Below, piece by piece: positions 26,661 to 34,960 of a DNA stretch of 56,248 nucleotides; position 1 is the first letter of the stretch, and each line of letters starts with the position of its first letter. The translations under genes were made by a program, and so were the position numbers. The notes beneath the pieces were generated by a model, which made no database searches, had not been told where the DNA came from, and saw only the letters and a program-made list of their open reading frames with translations. Source of the stretch: Pseudoalteromonas luteoviolacea NCIMB 1942 (GTDB lineage Bacteria; Pseudomonadota; Gammaproteobacteria; Enterobacterales; Alteromonadaceae); contig NZ_AUXT01000172.1 in assembly GCF_001625595.1 (NCBI RefSeq), positions 1 to 56,248 on the forward strand, in the 5' to 3' direction.

Positions 26661-27725
26661 TTAGCTTAATTGTTTGTTGTGGCTGGTTGACCAAGCGTTT
26701 CCAAGAGCCTTGACTAAGGATGCCAGTGGTATCGCGAAAAACACTCCCCAAAAACCCCATAGTCCACCAAAAAACAACACTGCAACAATTATATAAACAG
26801 GGTTTAAATCAACTGCTTCCGAGAATAAAAGCGGAACAAGTAAGTTCCCATCTAGGGCCTGAATAATGCCGTATACTATTAGAATGGTCCAAAACTCTGG
26901 CGCAATACCGAATTGGAATAACGCGACGGCGGCTACAGGAATAGTTACTAAGGCCGCCCCAATAAAGGGAATTAATACAGATAGCCCTACTAAGGTTCCT
27001 AATAAAGCCGCATATCTCAACTCAAGCACTGCAAAAGCAATAAAACTTGTCCCACCCACTATCACAATCTCAATAACTTTACCACGAATATAATTCATGA
27101 TTTGGTGATCCATTTCTTCCCAAACTTGCGTAATCAAACGACGATCTTTTGGGACCAGCTGCTTAATGCCCGAGGTTAAAGGCTCCTTGTCTTTGAGCAT
27201 AAAGAATACAAGTAATGGTACTAAAATAAGGTAGATCAACCATGCAACAAAATCCTTAATGGATGTCAAAGATACAGAAACAATTAACTCCCCCAGCGCG
27301 ACTACTTTACTTTCAACTGCTGCAACAATATTTTGAACCTGTTGAACCGAAATCAGGTTTGGATAGTTGTCAGGCAAATGGAGTAAATAGTCTTTGCCTT
27401 TTTCTATCATACTGGGCGCTTCTTGAACTAGATTACTTGTTTGCGACCACAACACAGGCACAATCACCAACAACAATGCCAGTACCACACCAATAAATCC
27501 TAGCATCACTATGTTTGTTGACATAATTCGACTTGGAAGTACTCTTTGCAACCTTGTTACAGGCCAATCCAGTAAATAAGCTATGACCAGTGCGACAAGT
27601 ACAGGAATAACAAAAGCGCCAAAAAAATACAGCATGGTCCCGGTAAATAACAATAGGAGCAGTAAAGTGACCGAATCAGGATCAGAGAATTTATCTTGAT
27701 ACCAAGATTTAATAAGTTCAAACAT
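26661..27725 (-). CDS. AI-2E transporter family (PerM-like) membrane protein
   Basis: The 354-residue protein has about eight hydrophobic segments, starting with a cluster at 20-80 (LLLLLFTGTMLYFFGAF, PVLVALVIAYLLDWP). The family pattern LILVPLLVFFMLKDKEP and the C-terminal DLNPVYIIVAVLFFGGLWGFWGVFFAIPLA are clear. Members are inner-membrane exporters; proposed substrates include AI-2 and ions, none demonstrated for this subgroup. The start codon overlaps the end of the TusA-like gene by 8 nt, so translation is coupled and the pair may work together. Confidence 0.9.
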   Translation of the reverse strand: MFELIKSWYQDKFSDPDSVTLLLLLLFTGTMLYFFGAFVIPVLVALVIAYLLDWPVTRLQRVLPSRIMSTNIVMLGFIGVVLALLLVIVPVLWSQTSNLVQEAPSMIEKGKDYLLHLPDNYPNLISVQQVQNIVAAVESKVVALGELIVSVSLTSIKDFVAWLIYLILVPLLVFFMLKDKEPLTSGIKQLVPKDRRLITQVWEEMDHQIMNYIRGKVIEIVIVGGTSFIAFAVLELRYAALLGTLVGLSVLIPFIGAALVTIPVAAVALFQFGIAPEFWTILIVYGIIQALDGNLLVPLLFSEAVDLNPVYIIVAVLFFGGLWGFWGVFFAIPLASLVKALGNAWSTSHNKQLS

Positions 27726-27957
27726 CCGTGCTGTGCACCTCTATGAAATTTATATTACTGTCGGTTGTCACCGAAAAGCTCATTTTTTGACTTTCTAAAT
27801 ATCTTATCACGTCGCTTATATCCTGTTCTTTACTATAGCTAAACCTGATTACACCAACATGATCTCTGTTGGTTCTTAACTGCCACTTAAACTGGACAAA
27901 TAATTGCGGACATTCATAGCGTCGAAGATCTACTGCATAGATATTTTGTTCATTCAT
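27718..27957 (-). CDS. TusA/SirA-like sulfurtransferase family protein
   Basis: From the ATG at 27957 the protein has 79 residues: a beta strand (IYAVDLRRYE), the family Cys-Pro (CPQLFVQFKWQLR) at the start of helix 1, and a beta-alpha-beta remainder ending NINFIEVHSTDV. The CPxP motif of TusA is CPQL here, so the second Pro is lost. The Cys that would carry persulfide sulfur is present. No ribosome site is obvious, and a TTG start at 27996 is possible. It overlaps the AI-2E permease gene by 8 nt and lies 1.2 kb upstream of the cysteine desulfurase-rhodanese fusion on the same strand, a plausible sulfur donor. Confidence 0.7.
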   Translation of the reverse strand: MNEQNIYAVDLRRYECPQLFVQFKWQLRTNRDHVGVIRFSYSKEQDISDVIRYLESQKMSFSVTTDSNINFIEVHSTDV

Positions 27958-28255
27958 ATTATCGATATGCAAAAATGCACTCCCAAGCCCTATCAAAAAT
28001 TAATAGCGCAAACGTTAGAATTAACCTAAAAATCACAATTTACAACTATTGGTTAAATTTATTCTACATACCTGATATAAAAGCAAAGTCTCTATATTTG
28101 TATGTAATAAAACACAATCAGCTTTATAGAGTATATAAGCACTTGGTGGCAAGCAATAAATTGTACGTTTAGGTAATAATTAAACTTTCTTTCTATGGCT
28201 TGTATCTAGGCAATGGTTTATTCTTATAGATACAACAAGCATTACGGGAAACCAC

Positions 28256-28921
28256 ATGCCACGAGCAAATAATAAGGCACGTTTGCCGGCTAACCCAACA
28301 TTAAAAGAGATCAATTGGTACAAAAAACAAATCAATTGGGGTGAGCTTCCTCCTTTTTACCACCTTGTTGCTTCTTCAGTTAGTGAGAGTGAAGGTATTT
28401 TTCAGCATGGCTTTGATAATGCAATCAAGCGTCTGATTGATAAACGAAATTGGAATTTACACCTGCTAGATGGGTACGAGGATGATAATGGTATCATCCA
28501 TTGTGAAGGCGCTCCAAAAATCCATTTAAATCAAGTTTTTACAGAAAGAGGATTCGAACTCTGGGCTTACCCAATAGCACGTAACGTAAAAGTCGACACC
28601 TACCTTAAAGATAACAAGTTTTTGGAGTTTAATGTGTGGGATCCCCACGCTATGAAGACGTTAATACGCTTTAGCCAACTACATAAATTTATTAGGTTTT
28701 ATTTTGAACGAGGGGATATTGCAGACAAGGCACTTATCCTCCATGCACACAAAGTTGTCCATCAAACTATCTCTCTTTTGAAAAGAGAATTGAACGTTGT
28801 GTGTGTTGATGGGGTCTCAATTAAAGATTTTTATATGTTATGTGAGAAAGACGCCAGAGCATGCGAAGATGAAATCAACCTCGCAAAAATCATGCTCGGC
28901 GATGAATTAAAGAAGGACTAG
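28256..28921 (+). CDS. Hypothetical protein, 221 residues
   Basis: I do not recognise this protein. It is soluble, rich in charged and aromatic residues, with no signal peptide or membrane segment. It starts MPRANNKARLPANPTLKEINWYKKQINWGELPPFYHL and its second half is helical. The gene ends one base before the start of bepA, so the two are almost certainly co-transcribed and translationally coupled. The start ATG follows AAACCAC with a weak GGGAAAC ribosome site. Coupling to bepA might hint at an envelope-related role, but nothing in the sequence shows this directly. Confidence 0.75.
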   Translation: MPRANNKARLPANPTLKEINWYKKQINWGELPPFYHLVASSVSESEGIFQHGFDNAIKRLIDKRNWNLHLLDGYEDDNGIIHCEGAPKIHLNQVFTERGFELWAYPIARNVKVDTYLKDNKFLEFNVWDPHAMKTLIRFSQLHKFIRFYFERGDIADKALILHAHKVVHQTISLLKRELNVVCVDGVSIKDFYMLCEKDARACEDEINLAKIMLGDELKKD

Positions 28922-28922
28922 A

Positions 28923-30374
28923 ATGCAATTTAAAAAAGCAATTGTAACCACTTTGTGTGCCCTCTCTCTGAGTTTTTCTGCTGCTAGCCAGGCAAAGTCC
29001 GATTTTAAGTTACCAGACCTTGGTACATCTGCAGTGCAAGTATTACCAATTGAGAAAGAGCGACTCATCGGCGACGTCATGATGATGCAAATACGCTCTG
29101 GTTCTCCATTAGTACAAGATCCTGTTCTGGATGAATATTTAACCACGTTAGGTAACAAACTTGTCGCTAGTGCAAATGATGTTAGGTTTCCCTTTGCGTT
29201 TTTTTGGTTAGACAATAAAGCCATTAATGCATTTGCATTCTACGGCGGTCATGTTGGGGTCCATACCGGTCTACTTGCCCAGTCAGACAACGAAAGCCAA
29301 CTTGCTTCGGTCTTGGGACACGAAATTGCCCACGTAACTCAGCGACATTTGGCGAGACGAATTCAGCAAGCCAAAGACAACAGTGCACTTACAATTGCAG
29401 GCTTAATTACCGGAATTTTGGCAACCGTAGTCGCTCCTGACGCAGGCATGGCAATTCTTGCTGCAAACAGTACACAAGCCTCATTGAGTCAACTAACACA
29501 TAGCCGTAAAGCTGAACGAGAAGCTGACCGGTTTGGTATGCAAACTCTTGAAAGAGCCGGTTACGATCCATACGCGGCCAGTGAGTTTTTAACCAAGCTT
29601 GCTGCGCAAGTGAGGTTTCAAAATAAGCCCCCCGCGTTTCTACTGACGCACCCACTCCCTGAGTCTCGAGTTTCAGACGTGCGCCTTCGTGCGCAACAAT
29701 ACCCTAAGAGATACGTCCAAAGTAGCGACGACTTCCATTACGCTAAAAGCCGAGTCATGGCTCGCTACCATATGAGAGAAGCGGACGCCCAAACTTTCTT
29801 TGAAAACCAATTAAGAACAAGTTCTGCGCTTGATAAAAGTGCTTTACAGTACGGTCTTGCCATTGCTTTGCTCGATCAAGATAAGTATCAACAAGCAGAA
29901 GCACTTATTAAAAAGTTACTGGCATCAAAGCCTAATAACTTGTTTTTTTTAGATGTGTATACCGACATTAAAATTGGTCAAGAAAAATATGGCGATGCGA
30001 TTGAGCTGCTTGATAAAAAGCATCAGCTTAGGCCGAACAATCAGGTCATAACACTTAATTTGGCAAACATCGCGATTAAAGCAGAGCAGTACAGCAAAGC
30101 AGAACAATTGTTGAAAGTGTTTTTGCTTGATAAACCAAATCACGTACTTGCAAAACAACTGCTAACTGATACCTACAAGCTCAGCGAAGATAAAGCAGCC
30201 TATCATGAAGCTAATGCTAGTTTGTTATCACATTATGGCGCATTCATGAAAGCGGCAGACGAAGTTCAAAAAGCGCTAAACTTCGTTGAAAAAGAAGACG
30301 AGATTAAACGGCTTAGATTGAAGGCTCTACTCGCAAACTACCGAAATATGCAAAAAGAGTTAGCACAGTTCTAA
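28923..30374 (+). CDS. bepA: Beta-barrel assembly-enhancing protease BepA (M48 family)
   Basis: The 483-residue protein matches E. coli BepA/YfgC in length and layout. A signal peptide (about 1-24, ending ASQAKS) is followed by an M48 metalloprotease domain with zinc motif HEIAH at 133-137 and third-ligand region AEREADRFGMQ. TPR repeats run from about 300 to the end. BepA acts in the periplasm as chaperone and protease for outer-membrane proteins such as LptD. It follows a hypothetical gene by one base, and arsC/yfgD lies 128 nt downstream, as in E. coli where yfgC and yfgD are neighbours. Confidence 0.95.
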   Translation: MQFKKAIVTTLCALSLSFSAASQAKSDFKLPDLGTSAVQVLPIEKERLIGDVMMMQIRSGSPLVQDPVLDEYLTTLGNKLVASANDVRFPFAFFWLDNKAINAFAFYGGHVGVHTGLLAQSDNESQLASVLGHEIAHVTQRHLARRIQQAKDNSALTIAGLITGILATVVAPDAGMAILAANSTQASLSQLTHSRKAEREADRFGMQTLERAGYDPYAASEFLTKLAAQVRFQNKPPAFLLTHPLPESRVSDVRLRAQQYPKRYVQSSDDFHYAKSRVMARYHMREADAQTFFENQLRTSSALDKSALQYGLAIALLDQDKYQQAEALIKKLLASKPNNLFFLDVYTDIKIGQEKYGDAIELLDKKHQLRPNNQVITLNLANIAIKAEQYSKAEQLLKVFLLDKPNHVLAKQLLTDTYKLSEDKAAYHEANASLLSHYGAFMKAADEVQKALNFVEKEDEIKRLRLKALLANYRNMQKELAQF

Positions 30375-30383
30375 ACCACCATT

Positions 30384-30438
30384 TACTGCCTAACAATCCA
30401 GTTGATGTAATTTAACTCATCATAAATGTTAGGCAGTA
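30384..30438. repeat. 12-bp perfect inverted repeat after bepA
   Basis: TACTGCCTAACA (30384-30395) pairs exactly with TGTTAGGCAGTA (30427-30438) across 31 nt. On the plus strand TGATTTTGTT follows, so it may act as a terminator for bepA. The long loop is unusual for that, and a small repeat element is an alternative. Confidence 0.55.
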
Positions 30439-30502
30439 TGATTTTGTTAAGATACAATCTCACTCAATTAGAAAAAACAAATTCGCTTATTAAGGGATTC
30501 TT

Positions 30503-30850
30503 ATGTCTGTCATTATTTATCACAACCCTCGCTGCTCTAAGTCTAGACAAACACTTACGTTACTAGAAGAAAACTCAATTCAACCTGAAGTGGTTGAATA
30601 TTTAAAAACACCTGTCGACGCAGCTACTTTAGATTCACTGATCTCAAAACTTGGGTTTGAATCTGCACATCAGTTGGTACGAAACAAAGAAACCATATAC
30701 AAAGAGTTAGGGCTGAGCAAAGATAGCGATGAACAAACGCTTCGAAAAGCTATGATTAAAAACCCTAAACTTATTGAGCGTCCAATAGTGGTAAAAGGTG
30801 AGAAAGCAGCTTTGGGCCGTCCGCCAGAATCTGTGTTAGAGATCATTTAA
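30503..30850 (+). CDS. arsC: ArsC-family (glutaredoxin-dependent) arsenate reductase, YfgD-like
   Basis: The 115-residue protein has the catalytic Cys in YHNPRCSKSRQTL, the second active-site region DSLISKLGF, and Arg-containing IERPIVV and AALGRPPE segments that hold the oxyanion in ArsC. The family reduces arsenate with glutathione/glutaredoxin. YfgD-type members beside bepA have not been tied to arsenic resistance, so the name is by family. It leads a run arsC-wrbA-DUF2069 with very short gaps (5 nt, then a 4-nt overlap), so these three are one operon. Confidence 0.9.
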   Translation: MSVIIYHNPRCSKSRQTLTLLEENSIQPEVVEYLKTPVDAATLDSLISKLGFESAHQLVRNKETIYKELGLSKDSDEQTLRKAMIKNPKLIERPIVVKGEKAALGRPPESVLEII

Positions 30851-30855
30851 ATATT

Positions 30856-31407
30856 ATGCCGGTAATTCTAGTTCTTTATCATTCCAGCCAGGGCTCTGTA
30901 TCTGCAATGGCGAATGAAATTTACGATACACTCAGCGCGCTTGGCGCTGAGGTAAGGTTGCGCACTTTTGTGCAAAGGCAAGCTCACGACGTTGTCGTGA
31001 CAAAACAAGATTTAATAGAATGTGATGGTCTTGCGTTTGGCTCACCAACACGTTTTGGCATGATGGCAGCCCAAGCTAAAACGTTTTGGGAAACTACCAG
31101 TGATCTATGGTTAAAGGGACAGCTTATAGACAAACCTGCATGTGTATTTTCTTCCTCCAGCAGTATGCATGGCGGAAATGAAGCAACCTTGTTGAACTTG
31201 TCTTTACCATTACTCCATCATGGCATGATGTTAATGGGAGTACCTTATGACGTACCAGAATTGCTGTCTACAACAAGTGGTGGAACACCTTATGGTGCAA
31301 GCCACGTAGCTGGAATGGATAATAGCCCAGAGCTAACAGAGACCGAAGTTAAAATCTGTAGGGCCATAGCTAAGCGCCTTTTCAACGTATCTAAAAAGTT
31401 ATTATGA
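30856..31407 (+). CDS. wrbA: NAD(P)H:quinone oxidoreductase, WrbA family
   Basis: The 183-residue protein has a flavodoxin fold: FMN-phosphate loop YHSSQGSVSAMA at the N-terminus, FGSPTRFGMMAAQAKTFWE in the middle and SSSSMHGGNEATLL plus STTSGGTPYGASHVAG near the end. These are the FMN and tetramer contacts of WrbA, which reduces quinones by two electrons. It is slightly shorter than the E. coli protein (198). It starts 5 nt after arsC without an obvious ribosome site and overlaps the DUF2069 gene by 4 nt (ATGA). Confidence 0.9.
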   Translation: MPVILVLYHSSQGSVSAMANEIYDTLSALGAEVRLRTFVQRQAHDVVVTKQDLIECDGLAFGSPTRFGMMAAQAKTFWETTSDLWLKGQLIDKPACVFSSSSSMHGGNEATLLNLSLPLLHHGMMLMGVPYDVPELLSTTSGGTPYGASHVAGMDNSPELTETEVKICRAIAKRLFNVSKKLL

Positions 31408-31838
31408 GCCAGATCCCAAAGCAACCTACAACAAAATTGTTTTATAAACTCGCCCTATTCGGCTATATCGGTTTATTAACCTTAATGCCACTATGGCTGT
31501 TTTTTATCTCGCCAAGAGAAGGGCACAGCATCGGTTTTATGTTTGTGGTATATATATTGCCACTACTTTTACCGCTTAGAGGCATTCTCAAAGACAAACC
31601 ATACACGTTTGCGTGGGCCAACTTCATCGTGCTGATTTATTTTATCCATGGTTTTACTTTACTTTGGATTGCAAGCGACGAACTTGTCTGGGTACTCCTA
31701 GAACTCCTTTTTTCTACTTGTATGTTTATCGGCTGTACTTATTATGCACGTCATCGTGGACAGGAGTTGGGCCTTAAAATACGTAAATTGAAAGAAGACT
31801 TAGCTGATGAAAAATCAGCTCATAAAAACGAGAGTTAA
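31404..31838 (+). CDS. DUF2069 inner-membrane protein
   Basis: The 144-residue protein has four hydrophobic segments (about 12-32, 42-60, 72-90, 92-112: LALFGYIGLLTLMPLWLFF, IGFMFVVYILPLLLPL, FANF-type VLIYFIHGFTLLWI, VLLELLFSTCMFIGCTYYA). They are followed by a charged C-terminal helix. This matches the DUF2069 family, small membrane proteins often placed after wrbA in gammaproteobacteria; the function is unknown. Its start overlaps the wrbA stop by 4 nt, so translation is coupled. Confidence 0.85.
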   Translation: MSQIPKQPTTKLFYKLALFGYIGLLTLMPLWLFFISPREGHSIGFMFVVYILPLLLPLRGILKDKPYTFAWANFIVLIYFIHGFTLLWIASDELVWVLLELLFSTCMFIGCTYYARHRGQELGLKIRKLKEDLADEKSAHKNES

Positions 31839-31878
31839 TGGCAATCATCGATCTAACTTTTTGTTCGAACTAATACTA

Positions 31879-31906
31879 AAAAGCCACGTACTCGCGTGGC
31901 TTTTCT
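31879..31906. terminator. Terminator of the arsC-wrbA-DUF2069 operon
   Basis: Stem AAAAGCCACG / CGTGGCTTTT around TACTCG. T runs on both sides suit the convergent rnfH gene as well. Confidence 0.88.
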
Positions 31907-31935
31907 CAATAGCAATAATAGTGACGTCTATATAG

Positions 31936-32250
31936 TTAGGCTCTGCCACCAGTTATTTTATTTGCACGCCCTTCTTCTTTTGCCTTGTCGGCGCGTCTTC
32001 TTCTCGCTTCTTTTGGATCAGCAATCAGAGGGCGGTAAACTTCGATTCTATCTCCCTCTTTAACAACTTGATGCAATTTAACTGTTCTGTTCCAAATACC
32101 CAAACTTAAATTAGTTGATTCTATTTCTGGACAACGTTCTAAAATCCCTGACTGCAAGACGACTTGTTCTGCTGATGTGCCTTCGGCAACATCCACCGTC
32201 ACAGTTGTTGCTTTGTCAGGTAATGCAAAAACAACTTCCACTTTTATCAT
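31936..32250 (-). CDS. rnfH: RnfH/UPF0125 ubiquitin-fold protein
   Basis: The 104-residue protein has a beta-grasp fold pattern: IKVEVVFALPDKATTVTVDVAEGTSAEQVV and then GIWNRTVKLHQVVKEGDRIEVYRPLIADPKEARRRRA. The last phrase is diagnostic of the RnfH (YfjF) family. Despite the name, no rnf genes are here; the family usually sits beside ratA, as in this case (1-nt overlap TAATG). The molecular role is not established. The C-terminus is very basic (RRRRADKAKEEGRANK). Confidence 0.92.
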   Translation of the reverse strand: MIKVEVVFALPDKATTVTVDVAEGTSAEQVVLQSGILERCPEIESTNLSLGIWNRTVKLHQVVKEGDRIEVYRPLIADPKEARRRRADKAKEEGRANKITGGRA

Positions 32251-32684
32251 TATCTAACTCCATACACAGACTTAGCACGCTGGGTAAATGCTGAGACCAT
32301 ATTTTTTGCAACTTCATTAAATACTTTACCAAATGCAAGTTCGATTAATTTGCTCGCGAACTCAAACTCAAGCTTTAAGTTTACTTTGCACGCTTGCTCA
32401 TCTAACTCAACGAACTCCCAATAACCTTGCAAAGATTTAAATGGTCCGTCAACCAATTGCATTTTGACCCTATTACCTTCAAATATATTTTTGGTGGTAA
32501 ACCACTTAGTCAGGCCCGCCTTAGTAATTTCTAGACTGGCTGTCATTTCTTCATTCGAACTACTTAGTACCTTTGCACCAGAACAGTTTGGTAAGAAATC
32601 CGGATAGGCATTTACATCATTAACCAGGTCAAACATTTCTTGTGTGCTGTACATCACCAATGCACTTTTTTCTACTTGTGGCAT
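32250..32684 (-). CDS. ratA: RatA/Coq10-like START-domain protein
   Basis: The 144-residue protein is a single START/SRPBCC domain: PQVEKSALVMYSTQEMFDLVNDVNAYPDFLP at the N-terminus, WFTTKNIF, and a C-terminal helix ELAFGKVFNEVAKNMVSAFTQRAKSVYG. E. coli RatA (YfjG) has been described both as a toxin blocking 70S assembly and, by homology to Coq10, as a ubiquinone-binding protein; the sequence does not decide. It is coupled to rnfH and divergent from smpB (142-nt gap), the standard gammaproteobacterial arrangement. Confidence 0.93.
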   Translation of the reverse strand: MPQVEKSALVMYSTQEMFDLVNDVNAYPDFLPNCSGAKVLSSSNEEMTASLEITKAGLTKWFTTKNIFEGNRVKMQLVDGPFKSLQGYWEFVELDEQACKVNLKLEFEFASKLIELAFGKVFNEVAKNMVSAFTQRAKSVYGVR

Positions 32685-32826
32685 ACGATCTCCAAACCTT
32701 TATCAGACCGATTTTACCAAGGTTTTTAAGATTTATCTTGTTTGCAGAGACACTGTAGGCGAAAATATGCCATAAAAATTAAATAACACTGTTTTCCAAT
32801 TCGATTTGTAGGTAGACTAAGCCATT

Positions 32827-33306
32827 ATGGCAAAGAAAAAATCAAATAAATCAACAAGCAATACCATCGCGTTAAATAAAAAAGCGCGTCATGAGTATTT
32901 TTTACACGATAAGTTCGAAGCAGGTATGGAACTACAAGGTTGGGAAGTGAAAAGCATCCGAGCTGGTAAAGTTAATATCTCTGAAACTTATATTCATTTA
33001 AAAGACGGCGAAGCATTTTTGTTAGGCAGTCAAATTCAGCCATTAAACAGCGCCTCTACCCACGTGATATGTGACCCTTTACGGTATCGCAAGTTGCTTT
33101 TGAATAAGCGCGAGATTGATCGCCTTATCGGTGCAACTGAGCGTGATGGCTTTTCCTTGGTTGCAACAGCGATGTACTGGAAGAAATGCTGGGTTAAGCT
33201 TGAGTTTCACCTTGCTAAAGGTAAAAAGATGCATGATAAACGCGCAGATATCAAAGACCGTGATTGGTCTAGAGATAAAGAGCGCCTTATGAAGCATAAA
33301 GTCTAA
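32827..33306 (+). CDS. smpB: SsrA-binding protein SmpB
   Basis: The 159-residue protein has the SmpB beta-barrel core: [39 protein letters not shown], then [13 protein letters not shown]. It ends in the basic tail [23 protein letters not shown] that enters the decoding site in trans-translation. It binds tmRNA and rescues stalled ribosomes. The tmRNA gene often found next to smpB is not in the 210 nt downstream. Confidence 0.97.
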   Translation: MAKKKSNKSTSNTIALNKKARHEYFLHDKFEAGMELQGWEVKSIRAGKVNISETYIHLKDGEAFLLGSQIQPLNSASTHVICDPLRYRKLLLNKREIDRLIGATERDGFSLVATAMYWKKCWVKLEFHLAKGKKMHDKRADIKDRDWSRDKERLMKHKV

Positions 33307-33520
33307 ACCTGTTCATAGTAGCCGCTAATTTCATTGTGGCTACTCAATCTACTTATTATCCCACATCACCACTAAACAAAATATTGCATTTCAATCAGCT
33401 TTAGAATAATCATGCCGCAGTATTTAGTAAGTCTTGAGATACCCAATTGAGCTTTGGTTCGCTATGTATTATTGATAAGTGTAGTTTTGAATGACCCTGC
33501 TATACGCGTATCATGAATAG

Positions 33521-33546
33521 CAAAAAAAAGCCCTTTCGGGCTTTTC
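33521..33546 (-). terminator. Terminator of fabB
   Basis: Stem AAAGCCC / GGGCTTT with loop TTTC. Eight T follow on the minus strand, 18 nt past the fabB stop. Confidence 0.92.
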
Positions 33547-33564
33547 CTTTTGGGCTAGTTAGGA

Positions 33565-34779
33565 TTAACCCTTATATTTTTGCACAACCAATGTTGCATT
33601 GGTGCCGCCGAAGCCGAAGCTATTAGACATTACGGTGTTTAACTCGGTGTCACGACGTTCAGTTACGATATCTAAGCCTTTTGCTTGCTCATCTAACTCG
33701 TCAATGTTAATTGACGGAGTGATAAAGTTATTTTCAAGCATTAGTACAGAGTAGATAGCTTCATGAACACCAGCCGCGCCCAATGCATGTCCTGTCATCG
33801 CTTTAGTTGCACTGATCGCAGGAGAGTTATCACCAAATAGCTCTTGAATTGCGCCTAATTCTTTCACGTCACCAACAGGCGTTGAAGTACCGTGCGTATT
33901 TAGGTAATCGATATCACCTTCCACTGTCGCCATTGCCTGCTTCATACAACGTACAGCACCTTCACCAGATGGCGCAACCATGTCATAACCATCAGACGTC
34001 GCGCCGTAGCCCACGATCTCACCATAGATATGTGCACCACGTGCTAAGGCATGCTCTAATTCTTCGATAACCATGATGCCACCGCCACCTGAGATAACAA
34101 AACCATCACGGTTTGCATCGTAAGTACGAGACGCTTTTTCTGGTTCTTCATTATATTTAGTAGAAAGAGCGCCCATCGCATCAAATTCCATTGCTAGAGT
34201 CCAGTGAAGTTCTTCACCGCCACCTGCAAAGATAACATCTTGTTTTCCAAGCTGGATTTGCTCCACTGCGTGTCCTACACAGTGCGCAGAAGTTGCACAT
34301 GCAGAGCTGATTGAATAGTTGACGCCTTTAATCTTGAACGGCGTAGCAAGACATGCAGACGTCGTACTAGCCATAGTACGAGGTACCATGTAAGGGCCTA
34401 CACGCTTAACACCGCGCTCACGCAAAATATCTGCTGCTTCAACTTGGTACTTAGAAGAACCACCACCTGAGCCAACAACAAGGCCAGTACGTTCGTTCGA
34501 AACTTGCTCTTCATTCAAACCTGAGTCTTCAATAGCCTGTGCCATTGCAATGTAAGAATACGCAGCAGCATCACCCATAAAACGGTGCGCTTTACGATCA
34601 ACCAGTGATTTTACGTCGATATCAATTTTACCAGACACGTTACTACGTAAATTCATATCTGCAAATTCTTGGTTAAAAGCAATACCACTTTTACCCGCTT
34701 TCAAAGATTCTAATACTTCTTGCTTGTTGTTACCGATGCTAGATACAACACCGATCCCCGTAATAACGGCTCTTCTCAT
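33565..34779 (-). CDS. fabB: 3-oxoacyl-ACP synthase I (FabB)
   Basis: The 404-residue protein matches E. coli FabB (406). The nucleophile is Cys161 in [14 protein letters not shown], the two catalytic His lie in [12 protein letters not shown] and [14 protein letters not shown], and the C-terminal [15 protein letters not shown] loop is present. It extends acyl-ACP and is needed for unsaturated fatty acid synthesis. It is divergent from mnmC (181-nt gap), the same arrangement as in E. coli. A strong terminator follows it. Confidence 0.95.
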   Translation of the reverse strand: MRRAVITGIGVVSSIGNNKQEVLESLKAGKSGIAFNQEFADMNLRSNVSGKIDIDVKSLVDRKAHRFMGDAAAYSYIAMAQAIEDSGLNEEQVSNERTGLVVGSGGGSSKYQVEAADILRERGVKRVGPYMVPRTMASTTSACLATPFKIKGVNYSISSACATSAHCVGHAVEQIQLGKQDVIFAGGGEELHWTLAMEFDAMGALSTKYNEEPEKASRTYDANRDGFVISGGGGIMVIEELEHALARGAHIYGEIVGYGATSDGYDMVAPSGEGAVRCMKQAMATVEGDIDYLNTHGTSTPVGDVKELGAIQELFGDNSPAISATKAMTGHALGAAGVHEAIYSVLMLENNFITPSINIDELDEQAKGLDIVTERRDTELNTVMSNSFGFGGTNATLVVQKYKG

Positions 34780-34960
34780 GGGTAATTCCCTTAGGACTTA
34801 AAAAATTTAGGTGTATTCTACGCGGAAAATGCTAATCAAGTGGTCAGCTTTCCAGCGTACACACGTACTCTGAACTGATATTTGCAAAATTGCAACGGAC
34901 TAATGCAAATAAAAGCAGTAAAATAGCGAATAATTACAGAAGGTATTCTAACGTATTTCT

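Noticed and set aside
33307..33520. tmRNA gene expected beside smpB
   Set aside because: No alanine-tRNA-like ends or tag reading frame could be seen in this stretch.
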